Below are positions 1 through 8,236 of a stretch of 64,000 nt of DNA, one piece after another. The notes beneath the pieces are model-generated. The model searched no databases. It was not told where the DNA came from and saw only the letters and a list, made by a program, of their open reading frames with translations. The position numbers and the translations under genes were made by a program. The DNA is from Gemmatimonadaceae bacterium (lineage in GTDB: Bacteria > Gemmatimonadota > Gemmatimonadetes > Gemmatimonadales > Gemmatimonadaceae). Location: positions 1 through 64,000 of the forward strand of contig JANYHT010000013.1 in NCBI GenBank assembly GCA_025358925.1. Reading direction: 5' to 3'. Each line of letters opens with the position of its first letter. Within the stretch, counting starts at the first letter, position 1.

Positions 1-11
1 TTGGGGAGCGC

Positions 12-27
12 CCGGTTATCCAACCGG
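12..27. other. Short perfect inverted repeat at the window edge
   Basis: CCGGTT and AACCGG pair across a 4-nt loop. It could be the tail hairpin of a gene left of the window or an operator for the next ORF. There is no T-run, so a terminator call is weak. Confidence 0.3.
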
Positions 28-46
28 CCCATGACCTCTCTCCCGA

Positions 47-460
47 TTGATCTCCATGCGACACGCACTTTTGTACGTTGGCGGTTTCGAGCGCAACTTT
101 GATAAGCTGACCACCGCTTCCACCTCGTTCGAAGGCAGCGATGGACAGTCGCACGCGTACGCACCGTGGCCGTCCAGTGCAAACGGGTTGCGCATCAGTT
201 ACATGGAAAAATCCGGCAAGAAGTTTGTTGCCGTGCGCGTTGGCGATGGCACGAGTGATGTGGTGCTCGCGAATGAGCTCGTCTTGGTACCAGGCGAACA
301 TTTCGGCTTCGGTACGCGACTGAGCGGCGAGCCCACGCTGGTTGAGGACAACATCGCGATGATGAAAATGCTTGAAGACATCATCAAGAAAAACATCGAT
401 CACAGCGCCGAGCTGCTCCAGATTCGCACGCGATTCAAGGCGGCCGCAAGTTCGAAGTAG
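47..460 (+). CDS. Uncharacterised 134-137 aa protein
   Basis: No family was recognised. The ORF opens with TTG at 47; the ATG at 56 (MRHALLYVGGFE) is an equally likely start, and an in-frame stop at 32-34 rules out a longer N-terminus. The protein has no signal peptide or membrane segment. The N-terminal 90 residues look like a small beta-rich fold, and the last 40 (from VEDNIAMMKMLEDI) look helical and charged. No strong Shine-Dalgarno sequence is visible. It converges on the gene ending at 539. Codon use resembles its neighbours, so it is probably real, but no function can be given. Confidence 0.55.
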   Translation: MISMRHALLYVGGFERNFDKLTTASTSFEGSDGQSHAYAPWPSSANGLRISYMEKSGKKFVAVRVGDGTSDVVLANELVLVPGEHFGFGTRLSGEPTLVEDNIAMMKMLEDIIKKNIDHSAELLQIRTRFKAAASSK

Positions 461-538
461 AGCGCTCGTCGTTGTTACCGCATCAAGCGTGCGTGCTTGG
501 TGCGGGCGGCCTTCACGCAGTGCTATTCAGCCCCTCAC

Positions 539-1945
539 CTACTTCGTTGACGGTTTGAGTCGGCGGCTGTTTACGCTATATAAAAATCCCGTGTACTGCA
601 TCTCCTCCCACGTCTGATCGCCCCACTTTACGTCTTTGGTGGCATCGGGATTGTTTTTGTTGCTGGCGGAATTGTCGTACCACGCCATCGACTTGAGCTT
701 GCTGCCAGCCGGGAGTTCGAGGGGCGTGGCGAAAAAGTAGTACGTCTGCCAATTGAAATCGTAACGCGGTACATCGAGGATCACATCCGACGTGCCATCT
801 GGTTTTTCCAGCGTGTACTTCCAGCGCGTGCCGCGCAGGTGTGTGTGCGGGAGGAGCCCCCAGATGCGAATTGCTTCAGTAGGCTCAAGCTCTGACGCTA
901 CCGCGACGTCCTTCTCGCCAGCTGGCAACGTGAAGGCGCCGTTGATGAACGCACTCATGCGAATTTCTTCGTCAGGCGCAGCGGTAGCGAAACGAAAGCC
1001 GACGGCGGTGCGGTCGTGCATTTCATGTCCACGTGCCGTGTAGTGCATCTGGAACGTGAGCACGGTGCCTGCGCGCAAACGCAGCGCTGTACCCGTGGGA
1101 AACTTCATCACGTTCGTACCCGGTGCCGTTCCACCAATCAGGGTACCCAACTGCCGTGGAGGCGGATGCAACGAGTCGAGGCGTGGCGGATCTTCGGGCG
1201 AATCAAACTGCGGTTTGCGCACGAACAGTGGACGTGGTGCCGGCGCTCCTGCGGCGCGAGGAACGGGGGCGACGGTTAACGACGCGTTGGCGGACGGCGG
1301 CACCTTCGCATACACCAACACGTGATGCACTACTTCGCGCGCGCCCGGCATAAACTCGATTGCTTGCACCCACTTGTCTTCGGTAAAGTTGGTCGGAATT
1401 TCGAAATACTGATATTCCACGGTTCCTTTCGCGGGCACCGTAAAATCGTCGGGCATTTTCACGATGGCGTCAGGCTCACCAATCTCCCAACTGGTGGGAT
1501 ACACCGGTGCCATCGGCAGTGCTTTCAGATTGCCCTTCTTCGCACCGGCGTCGATCCAGCGCAAAATCGTTTGTTTTTCGACATCGGACAAACGTCGATC
1601 ATTGAGGAAGGTGCCGTGCGGTCCTTCGGCGTGCCACGGCGGCATAAAGCCTGTCTTTACCGCATCGCGAATATCGTCGACATTTTTTTTCGCCGTGTCG
1701 TAATTCAGCAACGAAAATGGACCAAGACCACCAGGGCGATGACACGTGGTGCAATTCTTATACAAGATGGGGGCGACGTCTTTCGCATAGGTTGGTGCTG
1801 CATCTTGCGCACCCAACGGTTCACCACGACGCGCCATGACGACAGCGAGCGCTGTGACAGCGACAACGCCCAAAAGCTGCAAGGCCCGCGTGCGGCCGGA
1901 CCGTGCGGCGCGGTGTCGATTGCGAGGAGAGTCTGAGCTATTCAT
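539..1945 (-). CDS. Membrane-anchored c-type cytochrome fused to a copper type II monooxygenase-like domain
   Basis: A 468-aa exported redox protein. Residues about 21-38 form an uncleaved signal or anchor helix. A mono-haem motif CTTCH lies at 65-69 with a conserved downstream MPPWH near 101-105, as in cytochrome domains of this architecture. The C-terminal half carries histidine pairs typical of ascorbate-dependent (PHM/DBH-like) copper monooxygenases: HH at 207-208, MHYT near 300, and HTH at 367-369. The likely role is periplasmic oxidation of an organic substrate, with the haem domain as electron relay; the substrate is unknown. Its ATG overlaps the stop region of the upstream M49-like gene by 8 bp, so the two are probably co-transcribed and coupled. 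The domain calls come from motifs. Confidence 0.8.
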   Translation of the reverse strand: MNSSDSPRNRHRAARSGRTRALQLLGVVAVTALAVVMARRGEPLGAQDAAPTYAKDVAPILYKNCTTCHRPGGLGPFSLLNYDTAKKNVDDIRDAVKTGFMPPWHAEGPHGTFLNDRRLSDVEKQTILRWIDAGAKKGNLKALPMAPVYPTSWEIGEPDAIVKMPDDFTVPAKGTVEYQYFEIPTNFTEDKWVQAIEFMPGAREVVHHVLVYAKVPPSANASLTVAPVPRAAGAPAPRPLFVRKPQFDSPEDPPRLDSLHPPPRQLGTLIGGTAPGTNVMKFPTGTALRLRAGTVLTFQMHYTARGHEMHDRTAVGFRFATAAPDEEIRMSAFINGAFTLPAGEKDVAVASELEPTEAIRIWGLLPHTHLRGTRWKYTLEKPDGTSDVILDVPRYDFNWQTYYFFATPLELPAGSKLKSMAWYDNSASNKNNPDATKDVKWGDQTWEEMQYTGFLYSVNSRRLKPSTK

Positions 1946-3641
1946 GGGAAGCCGTTTCGGAGGAGAAATTAAAGATCACATCGACTGGTATGCCCTTGGT
2001 TTTCAGTCGGGCAAGATCCTGCTGAAGTTCTGCTGATATGGTGCCAAACGTTTGTTGAAACGCACCGACACCGTCGTAGTCACCGTTGCCTTGCAACGTG
2101 AGAATCTTTTCGGCGAGTGCGTTCATCCCCGTCTGAAATGTTGCCACATTCACGCGGTATTTGCCAGTCGTTGCATCACGCGAGAATGCTCCCGCCTGTT
2201 GCAAAAAATTGAACGCTGCAATGTTGGCGCGTCCATGCGCATCACCGCCGCCAAACCGCACAGAACGAAAGAGGCTGGCGAGAAAACTCACGTAGTTTCC
2301 GCGAACGTCCTCGCCCTTCAGTTCGCCCTGCGCGTTGAGCGTTTGCACCATATACAGACCGAGGATATCCGCCTTGCCCTCTTCCAGCGCACTGTATCGC
2401 TCCTTGAGTGCCGTACGTACCAGTCCTTTGCCGTTGATCGTGTTCTTGATGCCAAGTCCGTGCGCAACTTCATGAAACATCGTGTTGTCAAAAAACGCGT
2501 CGAACGTGAGCATCGATAGCTGGTCGGCATCGAGTAATTCCTTCGCGACAGGCAGCAAAATCTTGTCGAACTTGGCTTGGATGACGTTCTTCAGTTGGAG
2601 ACGCCGCGTTCCCTTTTTGAGTTGGACGTCCTCATCATTCGGTAAATTGATCGCAATGGTCTTCGCCCCGGCATTGGCCTGCCCTGCATAAAAGACCGCA
2701 TCGTACGCGTTGAGGTCAGAGTCGGTGCCCGGCGTCTCGCGTTTGTATTGTGGCGCGACCGGAATGCCCTGCTGCAACGACGGCAACATCGACGCGTATC
2801 GTGAAAGACGCTGGCTCCACGCTTTATCTTTGATCAGCACGTACGCCTCATTCGCCGCCTTGTACCCAAACAGTGCGTCTTCGTACGTCTCGATGGGGCC
2901 GATTACAACATCGATCGTGTTGTGCTTCATATCCATCCACGCGAGATCGCTGGCCTGATATTCATCGGACAACAACGCACTGGCGCGCAGCTCAAGATAT
3001 TTCTTGAGTCCGGCATCCTCAGCGAGCACCGCTGCCTCACGTAACTTCGCGGCGGCGATCGCGTTCTGCGCCTCAAATGCGACGTGATAGGGCATCGCAA
3101 TTAGGGTGCGGTCCGCCGCACGGCGAACCAGCGTGTACAGATGTTTCAACGAATCCGCATGTGCCGGTGTTGCTTTGGCCAGTGCAGCCGCAAACTCCGC
3201 TTTCGTCAAGTCCGCCGGATACAGATTTGCGCCCGGCAAGCGCGCGGTCACGGTTGCTACGAATGCGACATTGTTGTCAAGACGGTCGTATGGACCATAA
3301 TTGATGTCGATAAACTTTCGCACCACACTATCGTTGACAGTTGCCAACAACGAATCGCGCGATCCGTACGTTTGCTGCCAAAAGATCGGATCCATGGCGC
3401 GCGCCGCGTCGATGAGCAGCGGGAGCATCCGGCGTTCATTCGGCGACAGCGACGCAGTGTCGGCGACCAAATGCACCGTGGTGTAGTCGGCCATCCGTCG
3501 CCGGACATCAGGGCTCGCCGCCGCGACCGCATTTGATGTATCAGCAGCGTTCGGCGAACGAGACTCGCAGGCGGTGACCGCGAGCGTCGATGCAATGAGC
3601 AGTGTCGTGATCGCCGCTTTCGCGAGGTGATGGTCGGTCAT
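1938..3641 (-). CDS. M49 (dipeptidyl-peptidase III)-like zinc metallopeptidase, lipoprotein
   Basis: The 567-aa start is set by ATG at 3641, preceded by TTAGGAG at good spacing; the open frame continues upstream but is antisense to the dehydrogenase gene. A lipoprotein signal ends at Cys25 (LAVTAC). Zinc-site motifs are HEVAH at 390-394 and the downstream EEGKAD near 420-425. These match the two-motif layout of peptidase family M49, although classical DPP III has the longer HEXXGH. It likely cleaves peptides at the cell surface. First gene of a two-gene operon with the cytochrome/monooxygenase-like protein. It could instead be a distant M49 relative without dipeptidyl-peptidase activity. Confidence 0.75.
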   Translation of the reverse strand: MTDHHLAKAAITTLLIASTLAVTACESRSPNAADTSNAVAAASPDVRRRMADYTTVHLVADTASLSPNERRMLPLLIDAARAMDPIFWQQTYGSRDSLLATVNDSVVRKFIDINYGPYDRLDNNVAFVATVTARLPGANLYPADLTKAEFAAALAKATPAHADSLKHLYTLVRRAADRTLIAMPYHVAFEAQNAIAAAKLREAAVLAEDAGLKKYLELRASALLSDEYQASDLAWMDMKHNTIDVVIGPIETYEDALFGYKAANEAYVLIKDKAWSQRLSRYASMLPSLQQGIPVAPQYKRETPGTDSDLNAYDAVFYAGQANAGAKTIAINLPNDEDVQLKKGTRRLQLKNVIQAKFDKILLPVAKELLDADQLSMLTFDAFFDNTMFHEVAHGLGIKNTINGKGLVRTALKERYSALEEGKADILGLYMVQTLNAQGELKGEDVRGNYVSFLASLFRSVRFGGGDAHGRANIAAFNFLQQAGAFSRDATTGKYRVNVATFQTGMNALAEKILTLQGNGDYDGVGAFQQTFGTISAELQQDLARLKTKGIPVDVIFNFSSETASHE

Positions 3642-3744
3642 AGATACTCCTAAGAACGGATCGGGTGACACGCGGAAAGCGCAGACACTACGCGGCGAGA
3701 CGCGGGATGGCCAGACCCGGCCGCACAGCATACAATCGCGGCAG

Positions 3745-4728
3745 TTAATACCCCGCCGCCAAATCGACCACGTTCTGCAACGACTCGCCCCGCTGGTGTC
3801 GTCGAAGATTGTCACTAAATAGTGCGGCCACGTCGTCCCAGTGCGATTGGCGAAAGCCCGAACAATGCGGAGTGATGACGACGTTGGGCGTCGTCCAAAG
3901 CGCATCCATCGCGTCAAGCGGTTCGCGGTCGAACACGTCCAGCATCGCCCCGCCAAGCTGACCACTGCCGAGTGCAGCGCGCATGGCCGCATCGTCGACA
4001 ATCCCAGCGCGCGCGACATTCACCAACAACGCGCCGCGATTCAGCAACGAAAACTGCTCGGCGCCTATCATTCGATGTGTCGACGACACGCCGGGTGCCG
4101 ACAGGACGAGGACATCGCAATCCTGCAACACATCGTCTAGCTGAGCCGGCCCCACCACGCGATCGACGAACGGCACCATCGGCTGATCGAGCGTACGACG
4201 CACGCCGGTCACGTGCATGCCGAATGCATGCGCACGTCTCGCAATCTCCGTACCGATCGTGCCGAGTCCAACAATCGTCATGCGCTGACCGTGGAGCAGC
4301 CGCGGCCAATCTTTGGTCAATGCGTTCTGAATCCATTGCCGTTCGCGCTGCGCGGTCAACGTGTGGTGCAATTTTCGCGACAGCACGAGTAACCCACCCA
4401 TCACATGTTCGGCAATCGGGATCGCCTGCACCCCCTTGGAGTTCGTCACCAGCACACCATGTGTCGCAAGCACGGAAAGCGGAAGCAATCCTTCCACCGC
4501 TGCAGCCGGTGAATGCACCCATCGAAGCTTCGCTGCGGAGACAATCATCTCCGCCGTCAGGACGGGGGTGAAGCACGCATCAACGTCGACGACGGCCCTC
4601 GCCGCGCTCTCCATGTTGAACGCACGCACAAACTCAATCTCCGGGAACGCCACAATGAGCGCGGCCACGTGAGCATCAGGGATGGACCACGCCTTCACCG
4701 GCCACTGGATGTGAATCAGTACTTTCAT
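3745..4728 (-). CDS. D-isomer-specific 2-hydroxyacid dehydrogenase
   Basis: A 327-aa cytosolic NAD(P)-dependent enzyme that interconverts a 2-hydroxyacid and a 2-oxoacid. The Rossmann motif GLGTIG lies at 154-159. The family's catalytic trio is visible in order: Arg in NVARAGIVDD, Glu in FDREPLD and His in ITPHCSGFR. The substrate (glyoxylate/hydroxypyruvate type or other) cannot be read from sequence. ATG 4728 is preferred over GTG 4731: there is no Shine-Dalgarno, but TAGCTT lies 6 nt before it, as in a leaderless promoter. Monocistronic between spaced minus-strand genes. Confidence 0.88.
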   Translation of the reverse strand: MKVLIHIQWPVKAWSIPDAHVAALIVAFPEIEFVRAFNMESAARAVVDVDACFTPVLTAEMIVSAAKLRWVHSPAAAVEGLLPLSVLATHGVLVTNSKGVQAIPIAEHVMGGLLVLSRKLHHTLTAQRERQWIQNALTKDWPRLLHGQRMTIVGLGTIGTEIARRAHAFGMHVTGVRRTLDQPMVPFVDRVVGPAQLDDVLQDCDVLVLSAPGVSSTHRMIGAEQFSLLNRGALLVNVARAGIVDDAAMRAALGSGQLGGAMLDVFDREPLDAMDALWTTPNVVITPHCSGFRQSHWDDVAALFSDNLRRHQRGESLQNVVDLAAGY

Positions 4729-4734
4729 CACGGC

Positions 4735-4740
4735 AAGCTA
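4735..4740 (-). promoter_or_regulatory. Candidate -10 element (TAGCTT) for a leaderless dehydrogenase mRNA
   Basis: TAGCTT on the minus strand sits 6 nt before ATG 4728 and no Shine-Dalgarno is present. GCGACA, about 19 nt further upstream, is a poor -35. Inference only. Confidence 0.35.
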
Positions 4741-4748
4741 CATCCGTT

Positions 4749-4788
4749 CGCCACTCAGTTGTCGCACCCACACGGCGAGGCGCCTAAA
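4749..4788 (+). repeat. 40-bp dispersed repeat, copy 1
   Basis: Matches 6804-6843 at 35 of 40 positions without gaps by hand alignment. The conserved core is AGTTGTCGCAC, five variable bases, then CGGCGAGGCGCCTAAA, which includes the palindrome GGCGCC. Here it lies between two minus-strand genes, upstream of the 2-hydroxyacid dehydrogenase and downstream of DUF488. Confidence 0.7.
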
Positions 4789-4804
4789 CGACCAACTGCC
4801 CAAT

Positions 4805-5368
4805 CTATAATCTTTCTTTAGGTGCATCGGGCGCGGGATAGACGAGCGACGCACCGTCCGCGCGCGCCATTGGATTCAGCTTGGCGGCATCGACTCGCGC
4901 GGTTCCCATCAGATGGAAGACCTCTCTCCCGTCGTGAAGGAGATAATCGGCGACGAACCGCCGATGGCAACGCCACCAGACAGATTCCGAACACATGATC
5001 GCGCACCGTCGCTCCCGGCTCACTTCCTTGAGGCGCGACAAGCCGACCTGAAACTCGACTGACAACGCGTAATCGGCATAATTGTGGAAGCTCTGGTTGA
5101 TCCAAAAGCCGTTGACCTCGGGTGGAACGGTCTTCGACTTTTTTCTTCTGCCACCGAGCTCGAGGATCTGCATATGCTCGATCCGCCACGCGGCCAGCGC
5201 GTGCGGGAGCGCATCGAGGTTGAACTGTGGATTGGTCCGCGATCGCGGAATACTTCGGATATCGGCGACCAATTCGACCCTGCCGGCTCTCAGCAATTCG
5301 ACGAACTCGACGATGCTCCGCGTTGAATGGCCGATCGTATAAACGGGAGGACGTTCTGCGGGCGTCAT
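4805..5368 (-). CDS. DUF488 family protein
   Basis: A 187-aa cytosolic protein that begins almost directly with the family signature YTIGHSTRSIVEFVELL and continues with VADIRSIPRSR, a conserved NQSFHNYADY segment and CSE-WWRCHRRFVADYL. DUF488 proteins have no firmly established reaction; they often sit near DNA-repair or stress genes. ATG 5368 was chosen because homology starts about 10 residues later; the open frame extends upstream to 5443 without family similarity. The start overlaps the last codon of the broken uracil-DNA glycosylase gene, so the two were probably once translationally coupled. Confidence 0.85.
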   Translation of the reverse strand: MTPAERPPVYTIGHSTRSIVEFVELLRAGRVELVADIRSIPRSRTNPQFNLDALPHALAAWRIEHMQILELGGRRKKSKTVPPEVNGFWINQSFHNYADYALSVEFQVGLSRLKEVSRERRCAIMCSESVWWRCHRRFVADYLLHDGREVFHLMGTARVDAAKLNPMARADGASLVYPAPDAPKERL

Positions 5369-5863
5369 GCGAGCGCTCGTTGGACCGCGATACGCAATGC
5401 CGGAAGCACGTCCGACTCGAACCACAGGTTCTTCGCCGCCCAATGCCGTGAGCGCCAGGATGGGTGCGGCAATGGGAACACGCTTGGCAAGTGCTCCCGG
5501 TAAGCCATGACCCGCTCGGCCATCTTACCGCGTCCGAGCGCGTGGACTTGGGCATGGGTGCCAACCAGCAAAGTCAATCGCAGGTCGGGCATATGCGCCA
5601 GCAGCCGTTTACGCCACAACGGCGACCCTGCTCACGTCGTAGAATTCCTCAGACGAAACGCCCATCCATTCGCGCAGGCGATCCCCAGAAGCATCGGAGA
5701 AGGGGATGCCGCTATCGTGCACCTTGGTGCCTGGCGCCTGGCTGGCGATCAGGAGGCGTGCCGTTGCCGATACCTGAACGACGGGGCGCGGTCCGAACGG
5801 CAAGACATCGGCGCACGCGCGACAAGCGCGCACCTCCGCCAGCAAGGCATCGAGTGACTTCAC
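5365..5863 (-). pseudogene. Uracil-DNA glycosylase family protein, broken by internal deletion and frameshift
   Basis: The N-terminal half (from GTG 5863: SLDALLAEVRACRACADVLPFG, then LLIASQAPGTKVHDSGIPFSDASGDRLREWMG and EEFYDVSRVAVVA) ends at TAA near 5609. The C-terminal half (WRKRLLAHMPDLRLTLLVG through PLPHPSWRSRHWAAKNLWFE) continues in another frame to 5365. In intact members of this COG1573-type family about 25 residues, including a conserved MGFCYPG-like segment, lie between these parts. They are missing here, so the lesion is a deletion as well as a frameshift. Both halves keep recognisable motifs, so the decay looks recent. Upstream in-frame starts reach 5923. A sequencing error cannot explain the lost segment. 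Confidence 0.8.
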
Positions 5864-5934
5864 GCGCCTAAAATGGATCCGTAAGATCCGCTTGGGAATG
5901 GTTAAGCGGATTCCCGCCAACAAGGAGAACGCAG

Positions 5935-6150
5935 GTGGCTGAATCGTTCAAGATCGGAGATCGGGTCAGATGGAACTCGGAAGCCGGACACGTCAGCGGC
6001 ACGATCATCTGGGTCCATATCCAAGATTTCAACTACAAGGGACACACCCACCGCGCGAGTCCTGAGGCGCCACAATACGAGATCAAGAGCAACAAGACCG
6101 ATCACATCGCAGTGCACAAGGGCTCGGCGCTCTCAAAGCTGAGCGGCTGA
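5935..6150 (+). CDS. DUF2945 / hypervirulence-associated TUDOR-domain small protein
   Basis: A 71-aa cytosolic protein with a GTG start at 5935, preceded by AAGGAG at good spacing. It matches the small HVA1/TUDOR-like family: FKIGDRVRWNSEAGHVSGTI at the N-terminus and PQYEIKSNKTDHIAVHKGSAL at the C-terminus, typical length about 70. The biochemical role is unknown; members are SH3-like barrels. A GGGAAT/ATTCCC inverted repeat at 5894-5915 lies between the divergent glycosylase remnant and this ribosome-binding site and could be an operator. Confidence 0.88.
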   Translation: MAESFKIGDRVRWNSEAGHVSGTIIWVHIQDFNYKGHTHRASPEAPQYEIKSNKTDHIAVHKGSALSKLSG

Positions 6151-6207
6151 CGCACCCGAGAGGGTTCGTTCATCCGGGAGCAAATTGACCTTAATGTGGG
6201 ACGAGAC

Positions 6208-6560
6208 ATGCGAATCCTTTCCATTGCTGTGGTCGCGACAGTCGGCGTTCTCGTTGCGGCGGGACTGGGATACGCGCAGCAAACACGGCGATTGAGCGCG
6301 AAGCCTACACTGGTCATCGCCGGCGAAGCTGCACTCACGTTTGGTCGTATTGGTGGAGCGGTGCGACTGTCGACCGGGGCCGTGGTGATAGCAGATCAGC
6401 AAGCGTCTGAGATCCGTTTTTTTACAGCAGACGGTCGCATCGCAAAGTGTTAGGTCGCACAGGTAGCGGACCGGGTGAATTCCGAACGATTCGGTCACTG
6501 CACCGATGTGCGGGCGATACGGTCGTAGTTTACGATCCATCTGCGGTGCGCCAGCGTACG
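6208..6560 (+). pseudogene. Remnant of an exported six-bladed beta-propeller protein
   Basis: From ATG 6208 the frame encodes a signal peptide (MRILSIAVVATVGVLVAAGLGYAQQ) and the first propeller blade, then stops at 6451-6453. Similarity continues in another frame from about 6446 (KVLGRTGSGPGEFRTI, then GDTVVVYDPS). These GPGEF and VYDP motifs are typical of NHL-like six-bladed propellers common in Gemmatimonadota and Bacteroidetes. Recognisable similarity is lost after about 6560, and a MITE-like repeat starts at 6638. Only about a third of the usual 350-400 residues remains. Confidence 0.7.
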
Positions 6561-6637
6561 AAATCGCATGCAACGCGAGAAGCCGATTCACAACGCTCGC
6601 GGTTGCTTTCCAATACCACCTTGTCGGGAACAGCAGG

Positions 6638-6773
6638 TTTCACACGGAGACGCGGAAGACGCGGAGAACAGCATAGGCAACACAAATACAACAACAAAAC
6701 ATGAAATGGGGATTCGCCCTACCTTAGGATATCTGCGCGCTGTTCACCGCGTTCTCCGCGTCTCCGCGTGAAC
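6638..6773 (-). repeat. MITE-like repeat with inverted ends, copy A
   Basis: The outer end TTTCACACGGAGACGCGGAA is matched in inverse at the other end (TCTCCGCGTCTCCGCGTGAA). The interior, read on the minus strand, contains GGCGAATCCCCATTTCAT followed by a TTTTGTTGTTG-like tract. The same interior occurs on the plus strand at 29761-29888 (copy B). It has no coding capacity and could be a non-autonomous transposable element. It lies between the propeller remnant and argG. Confidence 0.75.
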
Positions 6774-6781
6774 GCCGTTGA

Positions 6782-8200
<1,419 letters not shown>

Positions 8201-8236
8201 CAGCACGTAGAAAACAACATTCCAACCGACGCCGAC

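Noticed and set aside
1322-1936. 204-aa plus-strand ORF opposite the cytochrome gene
   Set aside because: It mirrors conserved codons of the cytochrome/monooxygenase gene and has no ribosome-binding site or family match.
3642-4019. N-terminal extension of the M49-like peptidase frame
   Set aside because: It has no peptidase similarity, lies antisense to the dehydrogenase gene, and the ATG at 3641 has a good ribosome-binding site and a lipoprotein signal.
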